The notes under the pieces are model-generated. The model ran no database searches and was not told the DNA's origin. It saw only the letters and a list, made by a program, of their open reading frames with translations. Positions 11,040-23,325 of a stretch of 64,000 nt of DNA are shown one piece after another. A program made the translations under genes and the position numbers. The DNA comes from Erigeron canadensis (lineage: Eukaryota; Streptophyta; Magnoliopsida; Asterales; Asteraceae), in the NCBI RefSeq assembly GCF_010389155.1, contig NC_057766.1, positions 27,599,516 to 27,663,515 of the forward strand, given 5' to 3'. Position 1 is the first letter of the stretch; the number at the start of each line of letters is the position of its first letter.

Positions 11040-14000
11040 TTAACTCCTAATAAATTCTACAGTTTCTTGTTTGACTTCAAATGTGGGAGCAACTGTTACA
11101 TCTACTTTTTTATCTAATCCCTCTTCCACAAGAAACTGCTCATACCCATTACCTTGTTCACCATAAGACACACGAAATCTGTATAAGGTAAAGAGGTGCA
11201 TGGTTGGTACCTTTTCCAGTTCAGCAATTCTTTGGAAGACAAGTTGCCCTCTAGCATTAACAAAATACATGCCATTACTGGTTCAGTAATGTGCATCCCA
11301 CTCCTTGCATTTGGCACACCAGCAGGCAGAGACAGATGATGATTCAGAATTTTGTCAAGAGCTTCAGGTGCAAATTGTTCAAGTAGCTCCGAAGGGTTCA
11401 AGTTCTTTATGAAATCTGTGTGATCTCCTTCAGGACCATCAAGCTTGACATGTCTTCTTCTTTTCTTTTTGAGAGGCTCTTCAGACTCATCTTCATCCTC
11501 CATATCATATACTTTGGGTCATGGAAGCCCAGTGATATCAATTTTATGTTTTACAATTATGGCCAACTTCGTTTCAATGGCTTCCAATACAGTCTCTCTA
11601 TGAACACCAGGTATGCCAACAATAATGTTATGCAATTCAACCCACTCAGAGTAACCTAGATCATACAACTTATCTAGATCATAGGTTTCCCAGCTGGTTT
11701 CATAACCTTCTCTTGTGAGTCTGATGCTAGGAATGGGCTGCCCTTTTCTTCTTTTTAATTGAACTTGGGTGATTGGCTCTGGATGCCTTATGTAATTCAA
11801 TCTTTCTTTTACTTTCTTTAAGTCCAGAGCCTCCCACCCCTGGGCTTCAACATTTTTCTTTACATCTTTTATCTTCTGTGATGGCTTAGTCTGAACCACC
11901 ACCTTCTTCTTTTCTTTCTTTCCTGCCTTTCTCTTTGATCCCACAACTGCCAATTCTTCTTCTTCTTCTTCTTCTTCTTCTTCTTCTTCTTCTTCTTCTT
12001 CTTCTTCTTCTTCTTCATTTAAACAACTTTGGCCAGCTCAGGATTAAAACCCATAGCAGACATCTTTACTCTTTCCAGTCTGTCTTCCAAAATCATCTTA
12101 TAGGCCTCTTTTACAGGAATGCCCATTTCTTTAGCTTTTGTTGCAGCAAGCTCCCAATCCATTTCTTCCTCAGTTAGGACTTTTACACCACTTGATCCTT
12201 CTCCAGTTGGTCTTTTCTTTATCATAAACTGATTCAGAGTGGTGGAGTCTTCACTGGAAGATGAATCAGCAATAATTTCTTTGTGAATTGGGACAACTTG
12301 TGCAGGGTCAGATTGTGAAGACTTGTCTTTGTTTGCACCATCTTCAACATCAATTTCCTTCCTTATCTCTCTTATTTCAACATTAGTGGTCTCCCCCTCA
12401 ATTGCACCACTCTCCTTCTCAGCTTCTTTATTCACACCATTACTAGAATCAGACTCTGGTATTTTTATCTCATCAGACTCCTTCTCAACTTCCACAATAG
12501 AACCATATACAACCATCCTTCTATCATTTGCCTCCTTTTCATTTATGGCCTCCTGCTTTCTTTCATCTAACTTCTTCAAGTACTCAGCAATTTCTTTTTC
12601 TACTTGAATTCTTTCCTGCTCAATCTCAGCATCACTCCTTTCACTCCTATTCCCCCTTTTCTTCTCCCCCTTTTTGTCATCATCAACGGGGAAGGAGCTA
12701 ACTGGAGTGGAAAAGACACCACTGAGTTTTGTGTTTATTAAATCAATCTTGAAGTTGTTGATACAACAGGCCCTATGAAGATCAACACAATCATTATGAA
12801 GATTGGCAATGTTAGTGTTCACACTTTTTGAGACATCCACCAATTCCTTCTTAAACTCAGCTTGAGATTTATTGGCATTTTTGAGTTCAATGGTGACATC
12901 CCTTGTGAACTTGGTTGTACTTTTCTCAATTTGACTCAGAGTACTCTTTTTTCTTTCCTTCTTTTCATTGATTGCCTTTGTAATACCATCAAGAGACTCT
13001 GTCAGCTTGCTCTGGTTCTGCTGCATTAAGTAAACTGCCTTCATTACATTTTCTTTTAATGCAGTCTGTTCTTAACACAGCTTCTCCACCCTCTTATCCG
13101 TCAATTTTTGATCCTTTAGGATCTTTTCCAAGCCTTCAATCAGCTTTGAGCTCTCAACCTTATAGGTTGAAGTGAACTCAGTGAGCTGACCTACCTCATC
13201 TATAAATGAGATGGTGGCAGCTTAAGAAGAACTTGCAGTTGGCTCAAAAGCCACTGACTCTGGAAAGAGCAGCCTGCAATCCTTAAGATCAGGGTCATTT
13301 GGCTCATATAGAAGGGGGTGGAGGCTAAGGGAGATTTGGTGCATTTTCTCATGAGAGTGAGTCTCATGAGTAGATTTGTCAGAAATGATGATGTGCTTGT
13401 CAGCCTGAGAAAGATTGACGTTTAATTCAGCCCGAGGGACAGTGGGAATGTGTTGATCTTGATTTTGATCAACTCCTCCACTGGCATCTTCCATCAGATC
13501 ATCCCTTGAGGATGGATGGGCAAGCACATCATCGAGATAGTGATTAGATTCTCATTGGCATCATGAGGACCACCAATGGTTCCCTTTGCTGCACAAGGGG
13601 CTGACATAACCTCCTTAAGGGTAGATGATTGCCCTTCAACAGAGGTGTGTTGTTGCACCAAAGTATCCTTAGGGAGAGTAATTGAGGCCTGTACCGCTCC
13701 TTGTGATCTAGAAGGGGCATTGCCAGCCTGTGCAGACTCATAGTGTAAGAATGAAAGAGTCTGACCAATTTAGGGAAAAGAAGCAGTGTCACCTTGGCAT
13801 TCAATACTTCTCTCCTTTGGCTGATCATCCTCTGGAAGAATGTGTATAGACTCTGACTCTATTTAGATCTGGGTTGGATCCTCTGTTGTCCCTTTAATGA
13901 TATCAACCTTTTGGTAGGCTGATGATGGCGAATTAGGTAGACTCACAGTATGACCTTGGAAGGAGGTCTTTATTTCAATACCTTCACCCTGTTTGGAGGG

Positions 14001-15421
14001 TTGGGTAGCAGCAGTTGTTCCATTTTTCTCGTCTACACTCTTTTGGGAGAGTGCAGATGGGTGTGGTGTAATCGGCTTGTCAGCTTGGGTGACAGGGACA
14101 GCCTTGGAACGTTCCTTAGCTTCCACTGCACTTTGGGGGATCTCTAAGATGGAAGTTTCAATATCAATCCCAGAAGCTGGCATAGATTTCCTTTTGGATC
14201 TTTTCTTTTTAGCACTGTGAGGCACTAAGTCCTCAACAATGGGTCTTTTAGAAGCGGATTTTGAGTGAGTGGATGAGAGTGTGGCTAGAGTGGCTGATGT
14301 TGTAACCAACTCTTCACCCTCTTTTGTGGGAGAAGAAGATTGAATAGATTTGGAAGAGCTTAAGGGTTCAGAAGCATGTGTACCTGAGTCCCCCTGATTG
14401 GTAGATTGAGTGTCAGACTCAGATCGTGTCGATGAAAGGACAACTTCCTCAAATGCTTTTTGATCCCTTTCTCTTTGCCTACAGAAATCAAGGTAAATCT
14501 GCATTGTTGGGGTCAGACCCTACGCAGTTACCTTGGGACTATTGAAAATGTTATTATTTATGCCTTTACATTCCACAGTCTGACCACTTGCCAGATTGAA
14601 ATCATTATCAAGTATGGCCTCAATAATGAGTGTAAGAATCCTACCATAAGGTACATTAGGACCCTTCTTATTGACTCGACCAACTAAGTCTCTAAATAAA
14701 ACTGCATCAAAATCTATTCTGGTCATAGTGAACATAGCATGAAAAATCTGCATCTCTAATTGATTGGGTTGATCAAAACTGCCTGTTTTAATTTATAAAC
14801 ATTTAGATATTGTGCTCAGTAGGTAATTCCAAATTCCAGTAAAAAATTTCATTTTAACCACTGAAGCCAATGGACTAGTGTAACCAACATCTTGTAAAAC
14901 AACTTTGGCTTTAGTGTACGACACAACACTTTCATAAATATCATCAGGCATGTAAGACAACTCAAATGCAGACCTAATCCTCTGTAAAGAAATGTATACC
15001 TTTGTCTTACCGTTGAGGATTGTGCCAAAGATTGCAGGATCTCCCTTTTTGTTCTGTCCCACATAGCAGCTCGCCCAAAATTCACATAAAAGAGCTTTGA
15101 AAACCATATTTGGTTTTTCAATTAACACCTTACCAAAAGGATGGTACAACAAAATGCAACGATATCATCATATCCTTCTTCCCAAGAAGGAGGATGAATG
15201 TTGGCAGAAACGAGACTACCAATCTTGATTTTACTTGTATCAAGATTAGTTGGGAAAAACACTACATCAGATCCCACCACATAGTGTGTCAGCTTATTCA
15301 CGCTTACCCGAGCTGGGTGTTGATTTTCAGATTCATAAGAAGAACTAGATTGAGAATTGTTAGCAGAAACAAATGATGATGCCATTTGTAAAACAATTTT
15401 TAGAAGAAGTTTAAAAAGCAA
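11040..15421 (-). pseudogene. Extra 3' ORF (env-like position) of SIRE-type copia, broken
   Basis: A long coding region downstream of pol, now in several frame fragments: 15122-15421 (a MASS...-type start at about 15385), 14793-15152, 14520-14753, 13863-14504, 13222-13527, 12019-13044, 11519-11953, 11114-11503 and 11040-11270. The 341-residue piece at 12019-13044 is Lys/Glu-rich, likely coiled coil. Ser/Thr-rich stretches lie before it and a basic KKKRRR motif at about 11460. SIRE/Maximus copia elements carry an extra ORF in this place, called env-like. I see no clear signal peptide or membrane span here, so an envelope role is not supported. At 12017 the frame breaks next to a GAA repeat. 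Confidence 0.6.
11953..12016. repeat. (CTT)n / (GAA)n microsatellite inside the extra ORF
   Basis: About 20 CTT triplets on the plus strand, encoding a Glu run on the minus strand. The Glu frame joins the downstream frame (11519-11953), but the upstream frame (12019-13044) stops at its edge. A small indel at the repeat border probably broke the ORF. Confidence 0.85.
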
Positions 15422-15889
15422 TAGAACAGTTTTCAGATTAGAGAGAAAAAGAGTTGATTTTTAGAAAATTAAATAAGTGAATTGGGCATTAGGTTACAAT
15501 GATGATATATACATTTTTTAAAATAACCGTTTGAAAAAGTAAGAAAGAGAAAGAAAATGATTGGAGGATGAACAAGTAGTGGAGGTACTTTTTCAGTAAC
15601 CGGCTGTAACACCCACACGTGTCATACTCCAATAGGATCAAGAAATAAACCAAATAAAATAATGTAAGTAATAAAACGCACTAAGATATTTAATAACAAA
15701 AATAACCTCGAAGCCGGATCAGACTCAGCTTACCCTCTTGAAAATATACCAAATATGAAAAGGGTAGTCTTGGTCAGACATAGCTTACCCTCAAAATTTA
15801 AGAAAAATTCTAAGAGGTCAGATTTGTTATTACTTAGCTCACTGCCTTTTACATATTTAGCATACCTAGCTTACTTATGAGATAGTTGA

Positions 15890-17883
15890 ACCTTTTGATT
15901 CATCCAATGGCTTCGTAAACAAGTCAGCAAGCTGATTATCTGTTGGAATGAAGTGGAGTTCAACATCTTCTTTCATCACATGATCCCTAATGAAATGATA
16001 TCTTATATGAATGTGCTTGGTCCTTCAATGAAGTACAGGCTTGTTTGAGATTGCAATGGCACTGGTATTGTCACAAAAAATTGGAGTTTTTGATGCAGTG
16101 ACATGATAGTCTTGAAGCTGATATTGCATCTAAAGTATTTGAGCAGCAACATACTCAGCTTCTGCAGTAGAAATGGAAACTGAATGTTGCTTCTTGCTGG
16201 ACCAGCTTACAAGTCTATTGCCAAGCAGTTGACAACTCCTGAAGTACTTTTTCTATCTATCTTACAGCCTGCAAAGTCAGTTGCTGAATAGCCAATTAGA
16301 TCAAATTCTGAGTTTTTGGGATACCAAAGACCCATATTGGGACTTCCTTTAAGGTATCTAAAGATTCTTTTTATAGCCTTAAGATGAGATTCCTTAGGAC
16401 TAGCTTGATATCTTGCATAAAGACATGTAGCAAACATAATATCCGGTCTACTAGCAGTCAAATAAAGTAATGACCCTATCATACCGCTATAAGCTGTGGT
16501 GTCAACAGATTTGACATTTTTATCTTCACCCAGTTTATCACCAGTTCCCATAGGAGTTTTCATAGGTGAGCAGTCACTAAAGCCAAATCTATTTAGGAGA
16601 TCTTTAACATATTTTCCTTGGTTTATGAAAATAATTTAGCTCTCCCATCATGCTCATTTCATACTTTTTCAACATTAATTCGAAAAACTTTTTGCAAAGT
16701 CTTTCACTACTAGACCCAAATATTATATCATCTACAAAAATTTGTACAAGCAGAATATCACCATTATACTTTCTCACAAATAAAGTGTTGTCAACATTAC
16801 CTCTTTTGAATTTGTTAGCCAGAAGAAATTTAGACAAACTACCATGCCTTTGGAGCTTGCTTCAAGCCATAGAGAGCTTTGTTAAGCTTGAAAACATGAT
16901 CAGGAAACTTTGAACTTACAAAACCTGGAGGTTGTTCAACATAGACTTCTTCTTCCAATTTTCTATTAAGAAATGCACTTTTCACATCCATTTGATAGAC
17001 TTTAAACCCTTTATGGGCAGAAAAAGCCAAAAACATTCTGATTGCTTCTAATCTTGCCACTGGTGCAAAAGTCTCATCATAATCAATTCCATCCTCTTGT
17101 TTGTAACCAAGAGCTACCAATCTTGCTTTATTTCTGGTTACCACTCCCCTTTCATCCATTTTAATTATGTAGACCCACTTGGTTCCAATCACAGTTTAGT
17201 GATGAGGTCTTGGAACAATTTCCCAAACCTTGTTTCTTTCAAATTGTGTGAGTTCGTCTTGCATTGCATTAACCCAAGATGGATCTGCCAGAGCTATTAG
17301 CTCCAACTGTAGGATTAGTTGGAGGCTCATTCTCAGGTACAACCAGTTCTTTAAAATTAAAATGTTCTTCTTCATGAAGAGAGCAATCTGACTTAGAACA
17401 ACCTTCATCAATGCTTACATTGACAGAGTTTTCAATTGTCTTGGTTCTTTTGTTGTAAACTCTGTAGTCCTTCATCATTGTTGCATATCCACGTAGGATA
17501 CCTTCATCTACTTTCTCATCAAACTTACAAAGATGGTCTTTTTGATTTAGAATGTAACAAGGACTTCCAAACATTCTTAGGAAACCAATTTTTGGTTTTC
17601 TCCTCCTAAGAAGTTCATATGCAGTCTTCTGGTGTCTTTTCACAATAAGGCATCTGTTTTAGGTAAAGCAAGCTGTGTGAACTGCTTCCGCCCAGAAATG
17701 AGACTTGACATTGTTTTGAGCCATCATGGATCTAGTAGCTTCAATAAGAGTTCTGTTTCTTCTTTCTGCAACGCCATTTTGTTGAGGAGTTCTGGCAGCT
17801 GAGTAGACTTGTGAAATTCCTTTTTCACTGCAGAATGAGTTGAGAGTGATATTCCTGAATTCAGTACCATTATTCTTTTTCAA
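15890..17883 (-). pseudogene. SIRE-type copia pol remnant (integrase C-part, RT, RNase H)
   Basis: On the minus strand the order is the end of the integrase core with [14 protein letters not shown] (17659-17883), the region after it (17269-17643), reverse transcriptase with [10 protein letters not shown] and [12 protein letters not shown] (16839-17192), the FVDDIIFGS catalytic motif (16604-16837), then RNase H with TAEAEYVAA and LADLFTKP (about 15900-16563). Integrase before RT is the copia order. Stops at 17659-17661 and 17196-17198 sit where Gln is expected, and one at 16130-16132 where Trp is expected. Frameshifts or small deletions lie near 16838, 16603 and 16240. Gag, protease, the integrase N-part and the 5' LTR are missing. 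Dead copy. Confidence 0.85.
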
Positions 17884-17954
17884 CTACAAAAGGGTTTATT
17901 CTTTTAAATTTATTTTGTTCATATTCTGTTATTTTTCACCTGTTTTGATATTTA

Positions 17955-18891
17955 CTAGATTTTACACCCGTCTCAAATACACAGGTTTACATTGTTATAA
18001 AGATTACATTATTATCAAAGTTGAACTGTATGCAAGCTAAAGAGTCTTATTAACTCAAAGGAAAAATAGTTAAAAATAAATTTTGAAAGATGTTATAACG
18101 TAACTAAAAATAAAAATAGATGTTTCATCCAAAAAGTTGAGCTTACATGCATGTTTAGCTAGCACAAACATTGAGTGAGTGGATTTTACTTAAAACTTTG
18201 AGATTAATCAGAATGCTCATTCTTCAAGTAAATGCCTAAGGTTCGGAATTAATGAATAACGCATTGAGCGGTATATCTTTTTGCACTGTTAATAAATAAA
18301 TTTACAGTCAATTTTTAATATAAATACATGTTATGAATAATATATTAATGGAAGTGGATTACCTGCTCATCTACCAATACTTCAAAAAAAGGATATTAGT
18401 ACAATTACTTTTAAAATCTTAATATATTTACATTAGACTTTATTTATTTTTTAGTAATTAATTTTATATTTATATGATAAAACGTATAATTAAGAAATAT
18501 AAAAGTTGTTATTCTATTAATTATATATTAGCTATTATTTTATTGGATATATATCAGTTATTATTCATTATATATTATATTAGAATTAATGGTTAAACAG
18601 TGTAAACTTGTGATTGAAAATAAAAAAGTACAGATTACAATAATTATAACCTAAGTAATTAGTACATGTAAAAAGTGTAAATTATCGATGGAAAGCAAAT
18701 AGAAGTGTAAATTAGTGATATTTTTTCTACAAACACTAATATAAATATAATATACCAATATATTTGGATAATGATTACCGGGATTTTTAATTTATAACTA
18801 AATTAAAAAAATTACATCATCAATTTTTAATTTGATAAAATTAAGATCTATGATTGGTTAATAAATTATTAGGTCAGTTAGCTTTTATTAT
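17955..18891 (-). mobile_element. Helitron-like element, copy 4
   Basis: Minus-strand 3' end at 17955 with CTAG before T, preceded by a hairpin from TGTGTATTTGAGACGGGTG. The right end has TTAGGTCAGTTAGC. The right-hand 330 bp matches the inverse of copy 1 closely (GATAATGATTACCGGGATTTTTAA and neighbours). It lies 70 bp from the truncated end of the SIRE-type element. Confidence 0.55.
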
Positions 18892-18948
18892 ATGTAAAAA
18901 ATTTTCTTGATATTAAACTTTGATATAAATACATATATAAATATATAG

Positions 18949-19298
18949 TTTCCTTATTTTAAAAACCATTATTTTTGTAAGAAGTATAAGAACTCTTAAA
19001 TTATATATTTTTTCGCATGTTTTTTTTGTTCATTCACATATGAAATGATATAATAATGTATGTTGTAGAAGAAAATTTTTTAAGATACATTCAAAGTAGC
19101 CTTTTGTGAACTTGTGAATGAATTTGCTCACGTTTTTTGTTCACATGTGACAAACGACTATATATAAGGTTTTGAAAAATCTTTCTTCTACAACATATAC
19201 TTTTATAACGTTTCACAAGTGAATGAAAAAAAAAACATATGATCCAATATGAAATTTAGGAGTTCTCACATTTTTTTACAAAAAAATGGGTTCTCATA
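18949..19298. mobile_element. Foldback MITE, about 350 bp
   Basis: The left arm (AAAAACCATTATTTTTGTAAGAAGTATAAGAACTC) pairs with the right arm (GAGTTCTCACATTTTTTTACAAAAAAATGGGTTCT). Further inside, CATATGAAATGATATAA pairs with GATCCAATATGAAA-type sequence, so much of the element folds on itself. Flanked by TA repeats. First of four neighbouring elements. Confidence 0.6.
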
Positions 19299-19312
19299 TA
19301 TATATATATATA

Positions 19313-19834
19313 GGAAAGTTATCTGTAGTATATGTACCTTTTTATAGTACATGTATAAGTTAACTTACAAACTTCTTCTTCCTTCTTCCTTCCATCTCTG
19401 ACCACCACCACCACCATGATCATCTCCGACCACCACCATGATCTTCCGGGGACGGCGAACATCTCCGGCGAGACTTACACATGTGTAAGTACAACTTTTT
19501 TAGCATTTTAGAGTTTAAAATTTCTAGGTTTTTTCCTTCGCGAGACAACCACCACCAGCCACCATCATCTCCGACCACCCCAACCACGACGCCGGCAGCA
19601 AGGGCTTCGGTCGTACCGTAGCAAACCGGAACTGATAAGGGCCACTGGCCCGTACCGTATCCACCCGAAAACGAACCTTAATTTCGCCGGAGTTAACTTA
19701 CACATGTGTAAGTCTCGCCGGAGATGGTCGCTGTCGCCGGAAGATCTTGGTGGTGGTCGGAGATGGAAGGAAAAAGTGTGTAAGTTAACTTACACATGTA
19801 CTAAAAAGTACATGTACTACAAATAACCCACACC
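19313..19834. mobile_element. Foldback MITE with GTTAACTTACACATG arms
   Basis: About 520 bp. The ends read GTAGTATATGTACC...AAGTTAACTTAC and GTAAGTTAACTTACACATG...GTACATGTACTAC in inverse. The arms also carry CCACCA and GGTGGT blocks and a CTCCGGCGAGACTTACACATG pair. TA repeats on both sides. No coding capacity. Confidence 0.7.
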
Positions 19835-19856
19835 TATATATATATATATATATATA

Positions 19857-20250
19857 GGGTAACACTCCGGTAAGAACAGTCTTAAAATAAGAACGGCGAG
19901 ATCATTTGAAAACATCATTTTGATGCATTAAAAGTATATAAAACTAGCATAGTGCATAACTAATTATCATTATTTAAGTATCTAACAACATATTGATCCG
20001 TCAAAATAAAAAAAATCACTTTTTTTGTGGATGCATCATTTTGAGTTTTATGCATCCAAGATGGATGCACAAACAAAAAACATGATTTTCTCGATTTTGA
20101 CAAACCAGTATGTTGTTAAACACTTAAATAATAATAATAATTATTATGTTACACTATATTAGTTTTATGGACTTTTAATGCATCAAAATGATTTTTTAAG
20201 TGTCCCCACCGTGTTCTTATTTTAAAACTGTTCTTATTTGATTGTCCCCC
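19857..20250. mobile_element. MITE with GTTCTTATTTTAA ends
   Basis: About 394 bp. The left end GGGTAACACTCCGGTAAGAACAGTCTTAAAATAAGAAC pairs with the right end GTTCTTATTTTAAAACTGTTCTTATTTGATTGTCCCCC in inverse. Inserted in TATATA. The interior holds a second, weaker inverted pair (TTTTGATGCATTAAAAGT / CTTTTAATGCATCAAAA). Confidence 0.7.
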
Positions 20251-20270
20251 TATATATAGGTATATATATA

Positions 20271-20482
20271 GGTTTTAGGTATAATAAAACAAGTATTAAA
20301 GTAAAACAAATAAAACAATAGGTTTCTATTCACTGAAGATCATCGTGCATCATGAAAAATCATCTTACAACAGTTGCTTCGTGAATCTTTGCGCATCAAT
20401 TTAAGTATTTAACCATGATCTAAGGGTCAAGATATTGTCTTATTTGTTTTACTTTAATACTTGTTTTACAATACCCAACCCC
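20271..20482. mobile_element. MITE family M1, copy 2
   Basis: Inverse orientation to the copies at 2973 and 54756. It ends in TATTAAAGTAAAACAAATAA and TTATTTGTTTTACTTTAATA. TA repeats lie on both sides and a GA microsatellite (about 20506-20533) follows at once. Confidence 0.65.
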
Positions 20483-20539
20483 TATATATTATATATATAT
20501 ATATAGAGAGAGAGAGAGAAAGAGAGAGAGAGACACTAT

Positions 20540-20914
20540 CCGTCCATCACATAAAGATTAGTATATCTATAAACCCTTATAAAACATATTGTAATTCCTA
20601 TTTTAGGAAAAATTCAGCACTTTTTTATACCCAAAATACTCCTATTTCTTAATCATAATTTCCCTATAGACCTAATCTATACTTTTATAATATTTAATAA
20701 AAAAACAACTCTCTTTAGATATTACATGGAAAAATTATCTAAAATAACATTAATTGATTGAAATATGCTATCAGTCATTTATCTTTTAAAATATCTTCAT
20801 AAATCTTTAAATCAATTATTTTTACATCAATTATCTATATACCACCAACAGTCGCTCCCACGACCACACCGTCGCCGCCACGACCACCGCCACATTGCGT
20901 GGGTATCGTGCTAG
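20540..20914 (+). mobile_element. Helitron-like element, ACCGCC-rich family
   Basis: It ends with a CCACATTGCGTGG hairpin, then GTATCGTG, CTAG and T. A CCGCCACGACCACC-rich block lies just before the hairpin. A second, diverged copy follows at about 20985-21187, with hairpin CGCAACGCGCGGG but no intact CTAG. A related block in reverse orientation lies in CRK-A intron 7 (25375-25620), and GGTGGT blocks at 28100 and 34260 may also be relatives. Confidence 0.5.
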
Positions 20915-20984
20915 TACATATATAAGTATATAACTTGATGATATAACCCATATACCACTATGTGCGAAGCTTCCGCTTTTTCTA

Positions 20985-21187
20985 TAATCTATACTCCCTT
21001 ATAAAGAGTATTGGATTTCTTAAAATTCAGCATTTTTTTTCTTTCCAAAATACCCTTACTTAAATATAAAACCCTTATAGACCCTCATTTCCCTATTCTT
21101 TTTAATCATTATACACTCATCGACTTTCTATAACCCTCCGTCGCTGCTCTCTTTCTCTACCGCCGCAACGCGCGGGTACTATGTTCG
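20985..21187 (+). mobile_element. Diverged second copy of the ACCGCC-rich Helitron-like family
   Basis: It repeats the left part of the preceding element (ATACTCCCTTATAAAG..., AAAATTCAGCA, CCCTTATAGACC) and a GCAACGCGCGGGTAC end. From 21190 to 22044 nothing clear is seen; CRK-A exon 1 was looked for there and not found. Confidence 0.4.
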
Positions 21188-22445
21188 TCTCTTCTAAAAA
21201 AAATTAGGATTAAGAAATTAAACATATTTTTTCTTCCAAAAATACTTAAAAATAAAACCCTTATATACCCGGTAAGCAACACCTTTCCCATAGGCTCCGT
21301 AAATAAATATCTCCTACTGAGAAGTACACTCTCCCCTAAACGAAACGAATCCTTGCCTTCGTACTTAATATATGGAAAGATATATTCAATCCTTTCCTTG
21401 TTCATCTATATCACCATTATATTACTCCCCTAAACCATCGGACAGACGGACACGGTTTAGAAGATTGATGCAATCATGCAAATCCTTTCTTAACTAATCT
21501 CACATCTTTTAAAGGAGACATCGATTTAACACTTCTCAACCAAGATACAATTATAAAAAGACCGCCTTACCAATAGTACCCCAATGCGTTACAAAATTTC
21601 GATTTAACCAATGATCCAATCAGAGCTTTAGCTCCACTGTGGGACATTCATACTCATCCTGAGAAATTTACAACACACTCATACAATTGTTTAGACCCTT
21701 AACCCTCTTACCGCAAGGAAATCTTCGATAAACAATCGCCCCAAAACCATATCCACCTAGTCATAGCCTAGTGTGACAATTAATTTGGTCTATCAAAAGC
21801 ATCAAACAGTTACGAAAAGTTTTCAATAAAAAATTTACCTTTCTTGTTTGTTATGGACTGATGGGTTGTAAACGAGTTCGGATGGCCAATCAAAACCTGA
21901 CCAATTTTTTAAATATTTTAGCTGTGTCTACTCATTTATAAGCCATTGAGCCAAACACTTGTTGCAACAACCCACCTGAACCAGAATCTTAATCCATTAA
22001 GCTAATTCATTACCTTGGAATTCTCTTTTGTTTGTGTACTATAGATACGAGAGTGTCAACTTCGTTGCTGCTTATAATGTTAGAGCTGGTATGGTAATAT
22101 GTGGCAATACATCAGCATCATCCCAGGCATCAGACTTCAGAAAAACAACCAACAGCTTGTTATCAGACCTTCGAATCGCAACACCAAAAACATCAAATTA
22201 CTATGCAGCTTCAACTAGGCGTCTATCTAACAGTAATGTTACCGTGTATGCCATTGCCCAATGCAATCTAAATTTAACCCAGAACGTGTGTCAAGAATGT
22301 TTAAACTCGAGATGTAGTTCTTTGGATGATTGTCTACCTAGCACAACTGGGAGGGCTATTAACAGTGGATGTTTTATGAGGTATTCTATGAGTCCATTCT
22401 TCAAAAAAAACGAGACAACTGATATCACACATCTCCTTGGGGATG

Positions 22446-22545
22446 GTGAGTCCTCTGCTCCAAAAGCTTTTAACTTTTATTTAGCATCCACAAGGAAAAT
22501 CTCAAATGAAAATGTAACGGTGTATGCAAAGTACTGTACGCATAC
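22446..22545 (+). pseudogene. DUF26 fragment inside CRK-A intron 2
   Basis: Right after the exon 2 donor, the intron encodes PKAFNFYLASTRKISNENV followed by TVYAK, a diverged second copy of the exon 2 segment with PKTSNYYAASTRRLSNSNV. It stays in frame with exon 2 across the donor site, but ends after about 30 codons. It looks like a leftover of another CRK exon 2, as from unequal crossing-over. Confidence 0.7.
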
Positions 22546-23024
22546 TAGGTCAGTTTTTTTTTATAAAAAAAACAATAATTGTAATTAGGTTACATTTCAC
22601 CCAAGTTTCCTAACTATAAAATTAATTTATATATGTTAGTTTTTTCGCCGGGAATTTGGCCCTTCTTTTAACATCTGCGTTTTTGGAATGACCATTGATC
22701 GGTGACAATAGATATGACATTTCTATTTCCATTTTCATATATGGCAGGGCATTCAAAGCTGACCATAACTGCTGGAGCCCTTGGTGGTGTTTGCCTTTTC
22801 TTTCTTATTGCTTTAACATTGTTATATAGTCTAAGGAGGAAGTCTAACGAAGTCATAGAAGGTGATTGTAGATACATGTCACTATGACAGAGCACTATTT
22901 GGCTTATCTCAACCGATGAATCTTTCAACATATATATAGCAGCATTGTGTAGTCGTGGGCCATGAGGGTTCGTCGGATGAGATACATCAATTACTGTTTT
23001 ACAAAATCTATATATATATATATA

Positions 23025-23325
23025 TATGGATAAGTACACCATAATGTAATTAACTATGCACAAAAAGTTATTATGTGCACAAACTTTGAACACCTTTATT
23101 GTATGCATTAACTTAGCAAAATTGTTCAAATCATGTAATTAGCTATGACCAACCTATCGAAAACTTGCACGTGACAGCTCATACGGGTTGCCACGTATAC
23201 CATGTTACATGATTCAAACATTTTTACTAAGTTTGTGCATACAATAGACGTGTTTGATAATTTGCACACATTATAACTTTTTGCGTATAGTTAGTTACAT
23301 TATAGCTCACTTAACCCATATATTT
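23025..23325. mobile_element. MITE in CRK-A intron 3
   Basis: About 300 bp. The left end (AAGTACACCATAATGTAATTAACTATGC then ACAAAAAGTTAT) pairs inversely with the right end (ATAACTTTTTGCG then TATAGTTAGTTACATTATAGCTCACTT). TA repeats flank it. The ends share words with the larger element at 26599-27838 (AAAAGTTATT.TGTGC), so the two may be related. Confidence 0.6.

Noticed and set aside
11935..12177. Plus-strand frame with a long Leu run
   Set aside because: It is the reverse reading of the CTT microsatellite inside the copia extra ORF.
22668..23129. 153-codon minus-strand frame across CRK-A exon 3
   Set aside because: Antisense shadow of CRK-A exon 3 and the intron MITE; no domain.
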